From NCBI RefSeq assembly GCF_900236475.1, contig NZ_LT963352.1:8713001-8777000 (forward strand): a DNA stretch of 64,000 nucleotides. Direction: 5' to 3'. This DNA is from Streptomyces chartreusis NRRL 3882. GTDB taxonomy: Bacteria > Actinomycetota > Actinomycetes > Streptomycetales > Streptomycetaceae. Positions 6,646 to 15,323 of this stretch are shown here, one piece after another (the first letter of the stretch is position 1; each line of letters begins with the position of its first letter). The notes beneath the pieces are model-generated. The model was not told where the DNA came from. It did no database searches and worked only from the letters and a program-made list of their open reading frames with translations. Position numbers and translations under genes: made by a program.

Positions 6646-9591
6646 GTGAGTACCGCCGCCACATTCCCCGAGCCGCCCACCACCGACCTGCCGTTCCGTG
6701 ACCCCGCGCTCCCCCTCGCCCGGCGAATCGACGACCTGATCTCCCGGCTGACGGTCGACGAGCGCATCGAACTGCTCTACCAGTACTCACCAGGAGTCCC
6801 GCGTCTCGGACTGGCCCCCTTCAAGACCGGTACCGAAGGGCTCCACGGTGTGTCCTGGCTGGGGCCGGCCACCGTGTTCCCGCAGGCGGTGGGCCTGGGA
6901 GCGACCTGGGACGAGGAACTGCTGCACGAGGTCGCCACGGCTGTCGGCACCGAGGCCCGCGCCTTCCACCAGCGCCCCGCCGCCGACGGCCACCGGCCCG
7001 GCCTCCAGGTCTGGGCCCCCGTGGTGAACCTGCTGCGCGATCCCCGCTGGGGCCGCAACGAGGAGGGGTACGCGGAGGATCCGCTGCTCACCGGCCGGCT
7101 CTCCGTCAGCTACTGCCGCGGGCTGGCGGGGGACCACCCGGTCTATCTGCGCACGGCACCGCTCCTGAAGCACTTCCTCGCCTACAACAACGAGGACGAG
7201 CGCGACATCACCTCCTCCGTGGTGCCGCCGAGGGTGCTGCACGAATACGACCTCGCCGCCTTCCGCCCGGCGATCGCGTCCGGCGCCGCCACCGGCGTCA
7301 TGCCGGCCTACAACCTCATCAACGGCCGCCCCTGCCATGTCAGTCCACTGCTTGAGACCGAGGTACGGCGCTGGGCCGAGCCCACCGGTCACGAGCTGTT
7401 CGTCTGCAGCGACGCCGGAGCGGTGACCAACCTCGCCGAATCGGAGCACTACTTCGACGACCACCCCACCTCCCACGCGGCGGCGGTACGCGCAGGCGTC
7501 GACAGCATCACCGAACTGGACGAGGACGGCAGCATCACCCTCGGCCGGCTCCGCGCGGCGGTCGACCGCGGCCTGCTCACCGAGGACGACATCGACCGCG
7601 CCGCACGACGCCACCTGTCGATCCGCTTCCGCCTCGGTGAGTTCGATCCGGACCTCGACCCCTACGCCGGCATCCGCGACGACGCCGTGGACAGCCCCGC
7701 ACACCGGGCGCTCGCGCTGCGCGCCGCCACGGAGTCGGTGGTGCTGCTCAAGAACGACGGCGCACTGCCGCTGTCACCGGCCCCCGGCCGGCGTGTCGCG
7801 CTCGTCGGTCCGTTGGCGGACACCCTCTTCGAGGACTGGTACAGCGGCACCATGCCGTACCGGATCACCATCGCCGCCGGTCTGGAGACGGCCCTCAAGG
7901 AGCGCGGCGCCGAAGCGGTCCGCGCGGAGGGAGTCGACCGGATCACCCTGCGCGCCGCCTCGACCGGAGGCCTCCTGCGCGTGCCGGCGCTCGACCCCGG
8001 CGGGCCCATGGTGGCCGGTGCTCCCTCGGACGAGCAGGAGGCGGGCGACAACGCCTGCCACGACCTGTTCGACTGGGGTGAAGGCGTGCTGACCCTCCGC
8101 AACGCGCGCACGGAACGCTACGTCACCCTCAGGGACGGCGACCTCACTCTCGCCGCCGACCAGACGCAGCCGAACGGCTGGTTCGTCCACGAGACCTTCC
8201 GGCTGGAAGCCCAGCCGGACGGCACGGAAGTGCTGCGCAACATCAGCAACGGCCGCTACGCCGCCGTGGACACCGCCACCGGCCGCGTCACCCTCTCCGC
8301 CGAAGCCCCCGAGCAGGCGGAACGCTGGACCCGAACGGTCGTCAGGGACGGCATCGCCGAAGCCGTCGCGGCCGCCGCCTCGGCGGACGTCGCCGTGATC
8401 GTCCTCGGCAACGACCCGCACATCAACGGCCGCGAGACCGAGGACCGCGCGGGCACCTCGCTGCCGTCCGCGCAGGAAGCCCTGCTGCGCGCCGTCGCCA
8501 CCGAGCGCCCCGAGTCCGTACTGGTCGTGATGAGCAGCTACCCGTACGCCGTCGACTGGGCGGACGAGCACCTGCCCGCCGTGGTGTGGACGTCCCACGG
8601 CGGGCAGGAGACGGGCCGGGCACTCGCCGCGATCCTGCTCGGCGAGGCCGAACCCTCCGGACGGCTCCCGCAGACCTGGTACCGCGGCGACGACCCGTTG
8701 CCCGGCCGTCTCGACTACGACATCATCAGCGCCGGCTGGACCTACCAGTACCACGACACCGCCCCGCTGTACCCCTTCGGGCACGGCCTGTCCTACACCA
8801 CCTTCGCCTACTCCGACCTGCGGCTGTCCGCCCCGGAAGCGGCGCACGACGACACCCTGACCGTGAGCGTCGAGCTCACCAACACCGGGACGCGCACGGG
8901 GACCGAGACCGTGCAGCTCTACACCCGCGCGCTCGCCGCCCGCCACCGCGCGCCCAGGCGCAGACTGACGGACTTCCGCAAGGTCTCCCTCGCCCCCGGT
9001 GAAAGGCGTCGGCTGGAGTTCGAGCTGCCCGTCGCGGCGGCCCTGGCCCACTGGTCCGTCTCGGCCGGCGCCTTCGCCGTGGACCCGGGACCGTACGAGA
9101 TCCTGATCGGGCACTCGGCCGAAGTCATCGCCCTGACAGCGCCCCTCACCGTGACGGGGCCCGCCCTCCCCGTCCGCACTCTCCTCGGCGGACGACTGGA
9201 GGCCGTCGACTTCGACGAGTACGAAGGCGGCACGCTCGTCGACGCCACCCGGGAGAAGGGGGAGGCGGTCACCCCGACGACCGGTGACATCCCCTGCGCC
9301 CTGCGCTACGGCTCGGTCGACCTGGGCAGCCAGGCAGACGGGCCGCGGGTCATCACGGCCGAGGTGTCGTGCGCGACGGAGGAGGACGCGACCGTCGAGA
9401 TCTACGCCGACGGCCCTCCCGGTGCCGGCACCCTGCTCGCCGCCCTCCGTGTCACCGCCGGCACCGACGGCCGGTACGACTGGCGCACGGTCAGCGCGCG
9501 GATGCCGGCGGAGGTGACCGGGGTGCACGATCTGCACGTCGTTCTGCGCGGCGGTGTCCACCTGGCCGCCATCGCCGGCGGGACGTGGTGA
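6646..9591 (+). CDS. Large GH3 beta-glucosidase / beta-xylosidase with beta-trefoil-like insert and CBM6-like tail
   Basis: A 981-residue protein from GTG 6646, chosen because AAGGGA precedes it and the GH3 homology (PFRDPALPLARRIDDL) starts just after; the upstream in-frame codons encode unstructured Pro/Ser sequence. The GH3 barrel spans about 15-370, with the catalytic nucleophile in LFVCSDAGAV (about D256). The alpha/beta sandwich follows, interrupted at about 475-560 by an inserted domain (LTLRNARTERYVTLRDGD, NGRYAAVDTATGRV) that looks like a beta-trefoil or fascin-like fold. A fibronectin-III-like domain and a C-terminal CBM6-like segment (DFDEYEGG to the end) complete it. No signal peptide is present, so it is intracellular. 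It probably trims glucose or xylose from imported oligosaccharides. Confidence 0.92.
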   Translation: MSTAATFPEPPTTDLPFRDPALPLARRIDDLISRLTVDERIELLYQYSPGVPRLGLAPFKTGTEGLHGVSWLGPATVFPQAVGLGATWDEELLHEVATAVGTEARAFHQRPAADGHRPGLQVWAPVVNLLRDPRWGRNEEGYAEDPLLTGRLSVSYCRGLAGDHPVYLRTAPLLKHFLAYNNEDERDITSSVVPPRVLHEYDLAAFRPAIASGAATGVMPAYNLINGRPCHVSPLLETEVRRWAEPTGHELFVCSDAGAVTNLAESEHYFDDHPTSHAAAVRAGVDSITELDEDGSITLGRLRAAVDRGLLTEDDIDRAARRHLSIRFRLGEFDPDLDPYAGIRDDAVDSPAHRALALRAATESVVLLKNDGALPLSPAPGRRVALVGPLADTLFEDWYSGTMPYRITIAAGLETALKERGAEAVRAEGVDRITLRAASTGGLLRVPALDPGGPMVAGAPSDEQEAGDNACHDLFDWGEGVLTLRNARTERYVTLRDGDLTLAADQTQPNGWFVHETFRLEAQPDGTEVLRNISNGRYAAVDTATGRVTLSAEAPEQAERWTRTVVRDGIAEAVAAAASADVAVIVLGNDPHINGRETEDRAGTSLPSAQEALLRAVATERPESVLVVMSSYPYAVDWADEHLPAVVWTSHGGQETGRALAAILLGEAEPSGRLPQTWYRGDDPLPGRLDYDIISAGWTYQYHDTAPLYPFGHGLSYTTFAYSDLRLSAPEAAHDDTLTVSVELTNTGTRTGTETVQLYTRALAARHRAPRRRLTDFRKVSLAPGERRRLEFELPVAAALAHWSVSAGAFAVDPGPYEILIGHSAEVIALTAPLTVTGPALPVRTLLGGRLEAVDFDEYEGGTLVDATREKGEAVTPTTGDIPCALRYGSVDLGSQADGPRVITAEVSCATEEDATVEIYADGPPGAGTLLAALRVTAGTDGRYDWRTVSARMPAEVTGVHDLHVVLRGGVHLAAIAGGTW

Positions 9592-9617
9592 GGAGCGGCG
9601 GGGGGCGGTAACGAGCG

Positions 9618-9657
9618 GTGGGACGCGGCAAGAAGACGCTTCGCCGCCGCGTTCCAC
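9618..9657 (+). terminator. Stem-loop downstream of GH3
   Basis: GTGGGACGCGGC (9618-9629) pairs with GCCGCGTTCCAC (9646-9657), giving 12 consecutive pairs including one G-U, with a 16-base loop, 26 bp after the GH3 stop. There is no U-run, as is common in Streptomyces terminators. Confidence 0.6.
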
Positions 9658-9743
9658 ACGTTCCCGGCCATTGACGCACGCGGCTCACGCGGATCTATCC
9701 TCTGCCTGAACGTCGTCCGTACCGGAGGAGGGCCGGGGCGGCT

Positions 9744-11093
9744 ATGCGACAGATCGCACGCCATGACGTCGTCTTCGTCGCCGGCACCGCCGGAGAGCAT
9801 GCACTGACCTGGTCGCAGAAGACCCATGAGCGCGAAGGCTGCCACCCCCATCTCCACGGACCCCGCAACAGGAACGTACGGATGGGGCGGCCACTGGGCG
9901 GCGGGCCCGACATGCCCGCGGTGCTGCATGCCTTCGCCGCGGTCATGGCTCACTTCGAGGCGCTGCGCACCCTGTATCCACGTGCCGCGGACGGGACCCC
10001 GCGCGCGGTCGTCGTGGCTTCCGGGGTGCTCCAGGTCGACGAGTACGCCTCCGACGCCCCGCCGACCCAGGACGAGCTGAGCGCCTTCACGCTCCGACTT
10101 GCCGAGCCCGGATTCGCCCCGGACGACCTGCCGTTGCGGGCCGCCGTCATCACCGTGGACGGCAGACCCGTCCACATCGCGCTGTCCTTGCACCACTTCT
10201 CGGCGGACACGACGGGCGCCCGGATCGCGGCCGAACACATAGCCCGACTGGCCGCCGATCCGGGCGCCGACCTCGGCTCGGGGTGGCACCCGCGGCAGAT
10301 CGCAGGTTTCGAAGCCAGTCCCTCGGGGCTGCGGCACGCCCACCGTGTCGACACCCGTGACCGCGCCATGCTCCGTCGGTCCACCATGCCCGAACTCCAG
10401 GCTCCCCCGGGCCACAAGGCCGCCGTCTACAACTTCGTATGCCTCGACTCGGCGGCGGTCGCCCTCGCGGCAGCCGGTCTGGCGAAGCAGTACCGGACAT
10501 CCGCGGCCGCCGTCCTGCAAGCCGCTTATGCGTGCACGCTCGCCGAGCACCTCGGCGTCGGCCACTGCGTGTTCAACACCGTGATGCCCAACCGGCAGAC
10601 CACCTTCGCCCGGGAGGCGGTGGCCCACATCGCCGGCAGGGCCCTCGTCCCGGTCGACACGTCCCTGGGCAGCGACCGGTTCCCGGCGCTGTGCCGGGCC
10701 GTCGACGCGGCACTCGTCAGATCCTCCGCCGTCAGCCTGCGGGAGCCCGACCGCTACGCCAGATCCCTGGACGAGGTCTCCGCCGAACTGGGCCGCTCCG
10801 CACACAACCCGTACGTGGTCAACATCCGCCCCATAGCGCCCCGCACGCTGATCCGGGCTCGCGCGGAGAGGGCACCGCAGGACCTCGGCCGAGCCATGGC
10901 ATCCAGCCGGTACCGACGGTTCCCCAAACCCGTCGACGCGTACTCCGGAAACCTCTCCTTCGATGTGTGGGGCATGTCCGAGACGGCCGGAATCAGTCTC
11001 GGGACGGACGCGACGTCGTTCGACGCGACGGATCTCGAACAGATCCTGCGGTCCTTCGAGAGCCGGCTGGTCGGAGCCGCGATCGGCGGTTGA
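9744..11093 (+). CDS. Stand-alone condensation-domain (NRPS C-domain-like) protein
   Basis: A 449-residue protein with an ATG preceded by a strong GGAGGAGGG site. It has the chloramphenicol-acetyltransferase/condensation superfamily signature HHxxxD as HHFSADT (H150, H151, D155) and a later FDVWG that matches the DFGWG motif of condensation domains. NVMPNRQ-like (NTVMPNRQ) and PVDTSLG segments also fit. No adenylation or carrier domain is fused or adjacent, so it is free-standing. Such proteins join or transfer acyl or peptidyl groups (amide or ester formation). Its neighbours are all sugar genes and give no substrate clue. It could belong to a specialised-metabolite pathway encoded elsewhere, or act as an acyltransferase. 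Confidence 0.82.
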   Translation: MRQIARHDVVFVAGTAGEHALTWSQKTHEREGCHPHLHGPRNRNVRMGRPLGGGPDMPAVLHAFAAVMAHFEALRTLYPRAADGTPRAVVVASGVLQVDEYASDAPPTQDELSAFTLRLAEPGFAPDDLPLRAAVITVDGRPVHIALSLHHFSADTTGARIAAEHIARLAADPGADLGSGWHPRQIAGFEASPSGLRHAHRVDTRDRAMLRRSTMPELQAPPGHKAAVYNFVCLDSAAVALAAAGLAKQYRTSAAAVLQAAYACTLAEHLGVGHCVFNTVMPNRQTTFAREAVAHIAGRALVPVDTSLGSDRFPALCRAVDAALVRSSAVSLREPDRYARSLDEVSAELGRSAHNPYVVNIRPIAPRTLIRARAERAPQDLGRAMASSRYRRFPKPVDAYSGNLSFDVWGMSETAGISLGTDATSFDATDLEQILRSFESRLVGAAIGG

Positions 11094-11501
11094 TGGAGGT
11101 GCAGGTCAGGACCGAGACTCGCGGCACGCGGACCTGCGATCGCCGGGCATCGTGTGCCCGCACGATCCCGTACACGCCGGCTGGACACCGCCCAGCCGGC
11201 TCGGCGAGACACGCCGTGCCGCGTACCCGCGGAGCACCGACGCGGGCCTGGTGATCGCGCGCGCCACCTGAGCGCGTACGGCGGGCCGGGGATCCGCCTG
11301 GCGATGGCGACCGGGGACCTCGTCGACCGCCAGGACGTGAGCGTGTTCCCCGTCGCCCGGAGCGTGGGCCGCGGCGGCGGGCTGTCGCTGCGGCCCCGGC
11401 TGACGCGTGATCACGACGTGGTGCTGCGACCGCGGGTGGGCGGGCCGGTGCTGCGGAGGCGTAGGAGATCACGCCGCCGCAGCGCTCGCATGTCCCGAGG
11501 A
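11094..11501. other. Gene-poor gap
   Basis: No gene is supported in these 408 bp between the convergent condensation-domain and fucosidase genes. Seven-base arms GCAGGTC (11101-11107) and GACCTGC (11131-11137) just after the first stop could form a weak terminator hairpin. Open frames here are biased high-GC readings without family signals. Confidence 0.5.
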
Positions 11502-13733
11502 TCAGACGGCCGTGAAGCTCCACAGCAGGTTGGTGCTGCTGCCGTACGTCCACTGCTTGGTCACGGAGCCCGAGGAGACGTCGCCACCGCCGTCGAGGAC
11601 CAGGCCGGTGGTGCGGTTGGCGATCGAAAAGCGGTCACCGCCCCGGTGGACGATCTTCCACTGCTGGTTGGTGCCGCCGTTCCAGGGGGCCTGTCGGGCC
11701 GGCGAGCCGTTGTCGGTGGCGCCCCAGCTGTCGGCGACCATGCCGTTCGTGCGGTTGACCAGCCGGTAGTAGCCTCCTCCGACCGCCTCGGCCCGCCATT
11801 GCAGGTTGGAACTGCCGTCCCAGGTCCACTGCTTGAGGTTCGCCCCGGAGGCCACGTCGCCGCCGCTGTCCAGGGCGAGGCCGTTGGTGGCGTTGGTGAT
11901 CCGGAAGTGCGTCGCCGAGTTGAACTGGACCCTCAGCGAGGTGATCTGGTCGTTGTTGCCGGTGACCCGCAGGTCGGGGTTCTCGGTGGTGAACGTCCAG
12001 GAGGTGCCCGTGAAGTTGTCTCCGGAGTAGCCGATCACCTGGTAACCGGGGGCCGGCCGGAGAGAGGAGAGCGTGCCGGCGCCCAGTCCGGACGCGGACA
12101 GGTCGGCCGCGGTGTAGTCGCCGACGCTGAACACGCCGGCCCTGCCGGTGTAGTTGACGTCCGTGAAGGCGACGGCGCCGGCGAGCGGCCGCAGGCCGGG
12201 GATCGTGCCGGAGAAGGAGAGCTTCAGCACGTAGGCGCCCGCACCGTACGGCGCCGAGGAGGGCAGGGTGACCGTGAGGCCCGAGGAGGTCTGGGTGGGC
12301 GCGGGCAGGTCGATGTAGGTGCCGGCGGTGGAGCCGAGGAGCTTCACCGAGGTCAGGGACGAGAGGTTGATCCGGTCCGAGCTGAGGGTCTTGATCGTCA
12401 GCGAGCTGCCGGGCCAGCCCAGGACGGTGGCGTACAGGACGTTGTTGGCCTTGTTGCGGGTGAAGCGGATGTCCTGCGGCGTGCCGGCGTGCGGAGTGGT
12501 GAACGAGCCGCCGCCCATCTTCGTCGGGCCCTCGCCGTACGCCGTCCAGGCACGGGTCGCGTACACCGACTCGCCGAAGCGCTTCAGGTGGTCTCCGATA
12601 CCGAGCAGGATGTCCTTCTGCGCCTGGGGGATGGTGCCGTCGGCCATCGGCGCGATGTTCAGCAGCACGTTGCCGTTCTTGCTGACCCGGTCGATGAACG
12701 AGTGCAGCATCTGCTGGATGCTGTAGTAGCCGATGCCCTGGGTGTAGCACCAGCTGCTGCTGGAGATGCTGTCGTCGGTCAGCCAGTACGGGGTGGTGAG
12801 GTCGGCCGGGCCACCGCGCTCGTAGTCGAAGACCTCGCCCTTGCCGTTCATGCCGTCCTTGTACGTGGCGACGACCTCACGGCCCCAGCTGTTCGCCTGG
12901 TTGTAGTAGTACGCCAGGAAGTTGAGGCGCTGTTGCTCGTCGACGGCGTCGAGGTTGAAGTCCTGCCACAGGATGTCGGGCTGGGCGCGGTCGATGACCT
13001 CCTTCAGCTTGTCGAACCACAGCTGGTTCTCCGCGGCCGGGCCCAGCTGTCCGTACAGCTTCTTGAGGCTGGGGTCGGTCTGAGCGGGAGCGGACTCGTA
13101 GAAGCCGGTGAAGTTGTACGCGTGGTGCATGGCCACCAGGAGCTTGAGGCCCTTGGCGCGGATGGCCGTGGAGAACAGCTTCAGCAGGTCCAGTCCGGGG
13201 CCCTTCTTCACCGAGTTCCACTCGTTGACCTGGCTGTCCCACATGGAGAAGCCGTCATGGTGTTCGGCGACCGGGCCGGCGAACCTGGCGCCGGCGTCGA
13301 CGAACAGCTGCACCCACTCGTCCGGGTCGAACTTCCCGCCGGCCGACTTCAGTTTCGGCGCGAACTTCACGAAGTTGCCCGCCAGGTCCTGGGCGCCGTT
13401 GATGAAGTTGTGGTACGGCCACGCCGACGGCTGGCCGTAGGTCGCGATGTGGTGCTGGTTGGCGGCGTCACCGGCCCGGTACATGTTGCGCGGGTACCAC
13501 TCGTTGCCGAAGGCCGGGACGCTGAAGACGCCCCAGTGGAAGTAGATCCCGAACTTCGCGTCCTGGAACCACTCCGGGGCCGGCGGGTGCTGGTCGACCG
13601 AGTTCCAGTCGGGCGTGTACGTGCTGGGCGCCGCCTGGGCGGTGCCGGCACCGAACACACCTCCGGCAACGGCCGCCGCGGCCACGCTGGTGGCACTGGC
13701 CAGGAAGTGGCGTCTGTTGATCGAACTCGACAT
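11502..13733 (-). CDS. Secreted GH29 alpha-L-fucosidase with crystallin-like and ricin-type lectin domains
   Basis: A 743-residue protein; ATG 13733 begins a Tat-like signal (INRRHFLASATS, cleavage near TAQAA), and upstream in-frame codons are ignored for that reason. The GH29 barrel covers about 45-395: FGIYFHWGVFSVP, AEHHDGFSMW (HHD 158-160) and the probable nucleophile in DILWQDFN (about D258). A small beta-sandwich (400-515) follows. Residues about 518-603 (AVAFTDVNYTGRAG, ITSLRVQF) resemble a beta/gamma-crystallin domain. Residues 605-743 form a ricin-B/CBM13-like lectin with three repeats (LKQWTWDG, RQAPWNGG, TKQWTYGS). It releases L-fucose outside the cell. It is divergent from the sugar ABC/fucose catabolic operon, which is strong functional context. 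Confidence 0.95.
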   Translation of the reverse strand: MSSSINRRHFLASATSVAAAAVAGGVFGAGTAQAAPSTYTPDWNSVDQHPPAPEWFQDAKFGIYFHWGVFSVPAFGNEWYPRNMYRAGDAANQHHIATYGQPSAWPYHNFINGAQDLAGNFVKFAPKLKSAGGKFDPDEWVQLFVDAGARFAGPVAEHHDGFSMWDSQVNEWNSVKKGPGLDLLKLFSTAIRAKGLKLLVAMHHAYNFTGFYESAPAQTDPSLKKLYGQLGPAAENQLWFDKLKEVIDRAQPDILWQDFNLDAVDEQQRLNFLAYYYNQANSWGREVVATYKDGMNGKGEVFDYERGGPADLTTPYWLTDDSISSSSWCYTQGIGYYSIQQMLHSFIDRVSKNGNVLLNIAPMADGTIPQAQKDILLGIGDHLKRFGESVYATRAWTAYGEGPTKMGGGSFTTPHAGTPQDIRFTRNKANNVLYATVLGWPGSSLTIKTLSSDRINLSSLTSVKLLGSTAGTYIDLPAPTQTSSGLTVTLPSSAPYGAGAYVLKLSFSGTIPGLRPLAGAVAFTDVNYTGRAGVFSVGDYTAADLSASGLGAGTLSSLRPAPGYQVIGYSGDNFTGTSWTFTTENPDLRVTGNNDQITSLRVQFNSATHFRITNATNGLALDSGGDVASGANLKQWTWDGSSNLQWRAEAVGGGYYRLVNRTNGMVADSWGATDNGSPARQAPWNGGTNQQWKIVHRGGDRFSIANRTTGLVLDGGGDVSSGSVTKQWTYGSSTNLLWSFTAV

Positions 13734-14195
13734 GGAGACATCCCTCGGCAGAAGAGGACAGGGGGGAGGCAGGGGGACAGGAGGGGGCGTGGCTGCTGTG
13801 CATAGGGCGCCGCTTGTTACGCATGAACGTTCGCCATGTCTCCCTGGGATGTCAACGGGCGTGCAGGGATGAAAAGCGCTGCTCCCTGAGGCAGTTTGCG
13901 CCATTTATGCCATTTTAGTGCGATTTGATGCTGTCCAAACATGGCATGTCTGCCAGGGTCTCGTGGTCGACTGGAGCCATCCATCGGCGAGAATTGATGG
14001 GATGGATCTTTCCCGCAAAGTGAAATCCCCTTCCTCTGGTGGGTAGGGAGCTGCGCTTTTGGTACAGCTCAGGCGAGAGGGCTGGACAGCGGGCCAAGGT
14101 GCACCTATAAACATCCCATCTCTTCCGCACGGCGATCCACAGATGTCGTCGAGGCGAAACATCTCCCGCTACGGGACCGGCGCGAGGAAGCACCG
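13734..14195. promoter_or_regulatory. Divergent promoter region, fucosidase / fucose operon
   Basis: This 462-bp gap is less GC-rich than the flanking genes. It contains four copies or near-copies of the ACATCCCAT motif: TGGGATGT at 13845-13852, ACATGGCATGT at 13939-13949, ATGGGATGG at 13997-14005 and ACATCCCAT at 14111-14119. There is also an inverted pair AGATGT/ACATCT at 14141-14164. I saw no real gene. It is the likely control region for both the fucosidase and the transporter/catabolic operon. Confidence 0.65.
14111..14119. promoter_or_regulatory. ACATCCCAT motif upstream of sugar ABC operon
   Basis: This copy lies 76 bp upstream of the solute-binding-protein start and extends to ACATCCCATCT, one base from the 11-bp palindrome ACATCCCATGT found at 39236. 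It is a candidate operator for the fucose operon's own GntR regulator. Confidence 0.45.
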
Positions 14196-15260
14196 ATGAG
14201 ACCCAGAACCGCCCTCAGTTCAGCCGTCTCCGCCCTGTCCGCACTGGCGTTGCTCAGTGCGTGCGGCAGCGGCACCACCACCGCTGCGTCGTCGAGCGAC
14301 AAGCCGCTGGTCGGCGTCGACTACCCCCGCTCCGACACCGATTTCTGGAACTCCTACATCAAGTACACGCCCCAGTACGCCAAGGAGCTGGGGCTGGACC
14401 TGAAGACCACCAACTCGCAGAACGACGTCGCCAAGCTGACCGCCAACGCGCAGACGTTCATCAGCCAGGGGGTCAAGGGCATCGCGATGGCCCCACAGGA
14501 CACCGCCGCCATCGCGCCCACCCTTGCGCAGCTGGAGGCGAAGAAGATCCCCGTCGTCACGGTCGACACCCGCCCCGACACCGGCAAGGTGTTCATGGTC
14601 GTGCGCGCCGACAACCGCGCATACGGCGAGAAGGCCTGTCAGTACCTCGGCACCAAGCTCGGCGGCAAGGGCAAGGTGGTGATGCTGCAGGGCGGCCTGG
14701 ACTCCATCAACGGCCGCGACCGCACCGAGGCGTTCAACGAGTGCATGAAGAAGCACTACCCGGACATCAAGGTGTTCGGCGAGGCCACCAACTGGGACGG
14801 CGCCGTCGCCGCCCAGAAGCTGCAGACCGACCTGACTGCCCACCCGGACATCAAGGGCATCTACATGCAGTCCAGCTTCGCCCTGTCCGGCACGCTCCAA
14901 GTCCTCCAGCAGAGGGGCCTGCTGGTGGACCCGAAGGACAAGAAGCACGTCTTCGTCGTGTCCAACGACGGCATTCCCGAGGAGCTCAAGTCCATCGCCC
15001 AGGGCAAGATCGACGCCACGGTCTCCCAGCCGGCCGACCTCTACGCCAAGTACGCCCTGTACTACCTCAAGGCCGCGATCGACGGAAAGACCTTCAAGCC
15101 CGGCAAGACCGACCACGACAGCACCATCATCCAGGTTCGCGACGGCCTGCTCGAGGACCAGCTCTCGGCCCCGCTCGTCACCGCGGACGGCGGCACCTAC
15201 GGCGGCGTGCCCAGCGTCAAGAGCGACGACAAGTCACTGTGGGGCAACAACCTCGGCTGA
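14196..15260 (+). CDS. Sugar ABC transporter solute-binding lipoprotein (RbsB-like), probable L-fucose binder
   Basis: A 354-residue lipoprotein; the lipobox LLSACGS at about residues 19-25 predicts lipid anchoring outside the membrane. The mature part is a periplasmic-binding-protein type-1 fold (pfam Peripla_BP_4): VGVDYPRSDTDFW, ISQGVKGIAMAPQDT, DGIPEELKSIAQGKIDATV. A GAGGAAGC site precedes the ATG. It is the first gene of the operon, followed by its ATPase and permease. The fucosidase across the promoter and the fucose enzymes downstream suggest L-fucose as ligand, but the binding-site residues cannot prove this. Confidence 0.9.
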   Translation: MRPRTALSSAVSALSALALLSACGSGTTTAASSSDKPLVGVDYPRSDTDFWNSYIKYTPQYAKELGLDLKTTNSQNDVAKLTANAQTFISQGVKGIAMAPQDTAAIAPTLAQLEAKKIPVVTVDTRPDTGKVFMVVRADNRAYGEKACQYLGTKLGGKGKVVMLQGGLDSINGRDRTEAFNECMKKHYPDIKVFGEATNWDGAVAAQKLQTDLTAHPDIKGIYMQSSFALSGTLQVLQQRGLLVDPKDKKHVFVVSNDGIPEELKSIAQGKIDATVSQPADLYAKYALYYLKAAIDGKTFKPGKTDHDSTIIQVRDGLLEDQLSAPLVTADGGTYGGVPSVKSDDKSLWGNNLG

Positions 15261-15323
15261 TTCCTCTGATCCCTCTGATTTCTCATCGGTGACGCAACGG
15301 CGTACGAGAACAAGGCGGTTGAG

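Noticed and set aside
11407..11769. Plus-strand open frame over the end of the fucosidase gene
   Set aside because: It is the antisense reading of the lectin repeats, without a start site or family signal.
12571..12590. GAAGCGCTTC copy as a third LacI-type operator
   Set aside because: It lies inside the fucosidase coding sequence, and flanking bases do not extend the palindrome.
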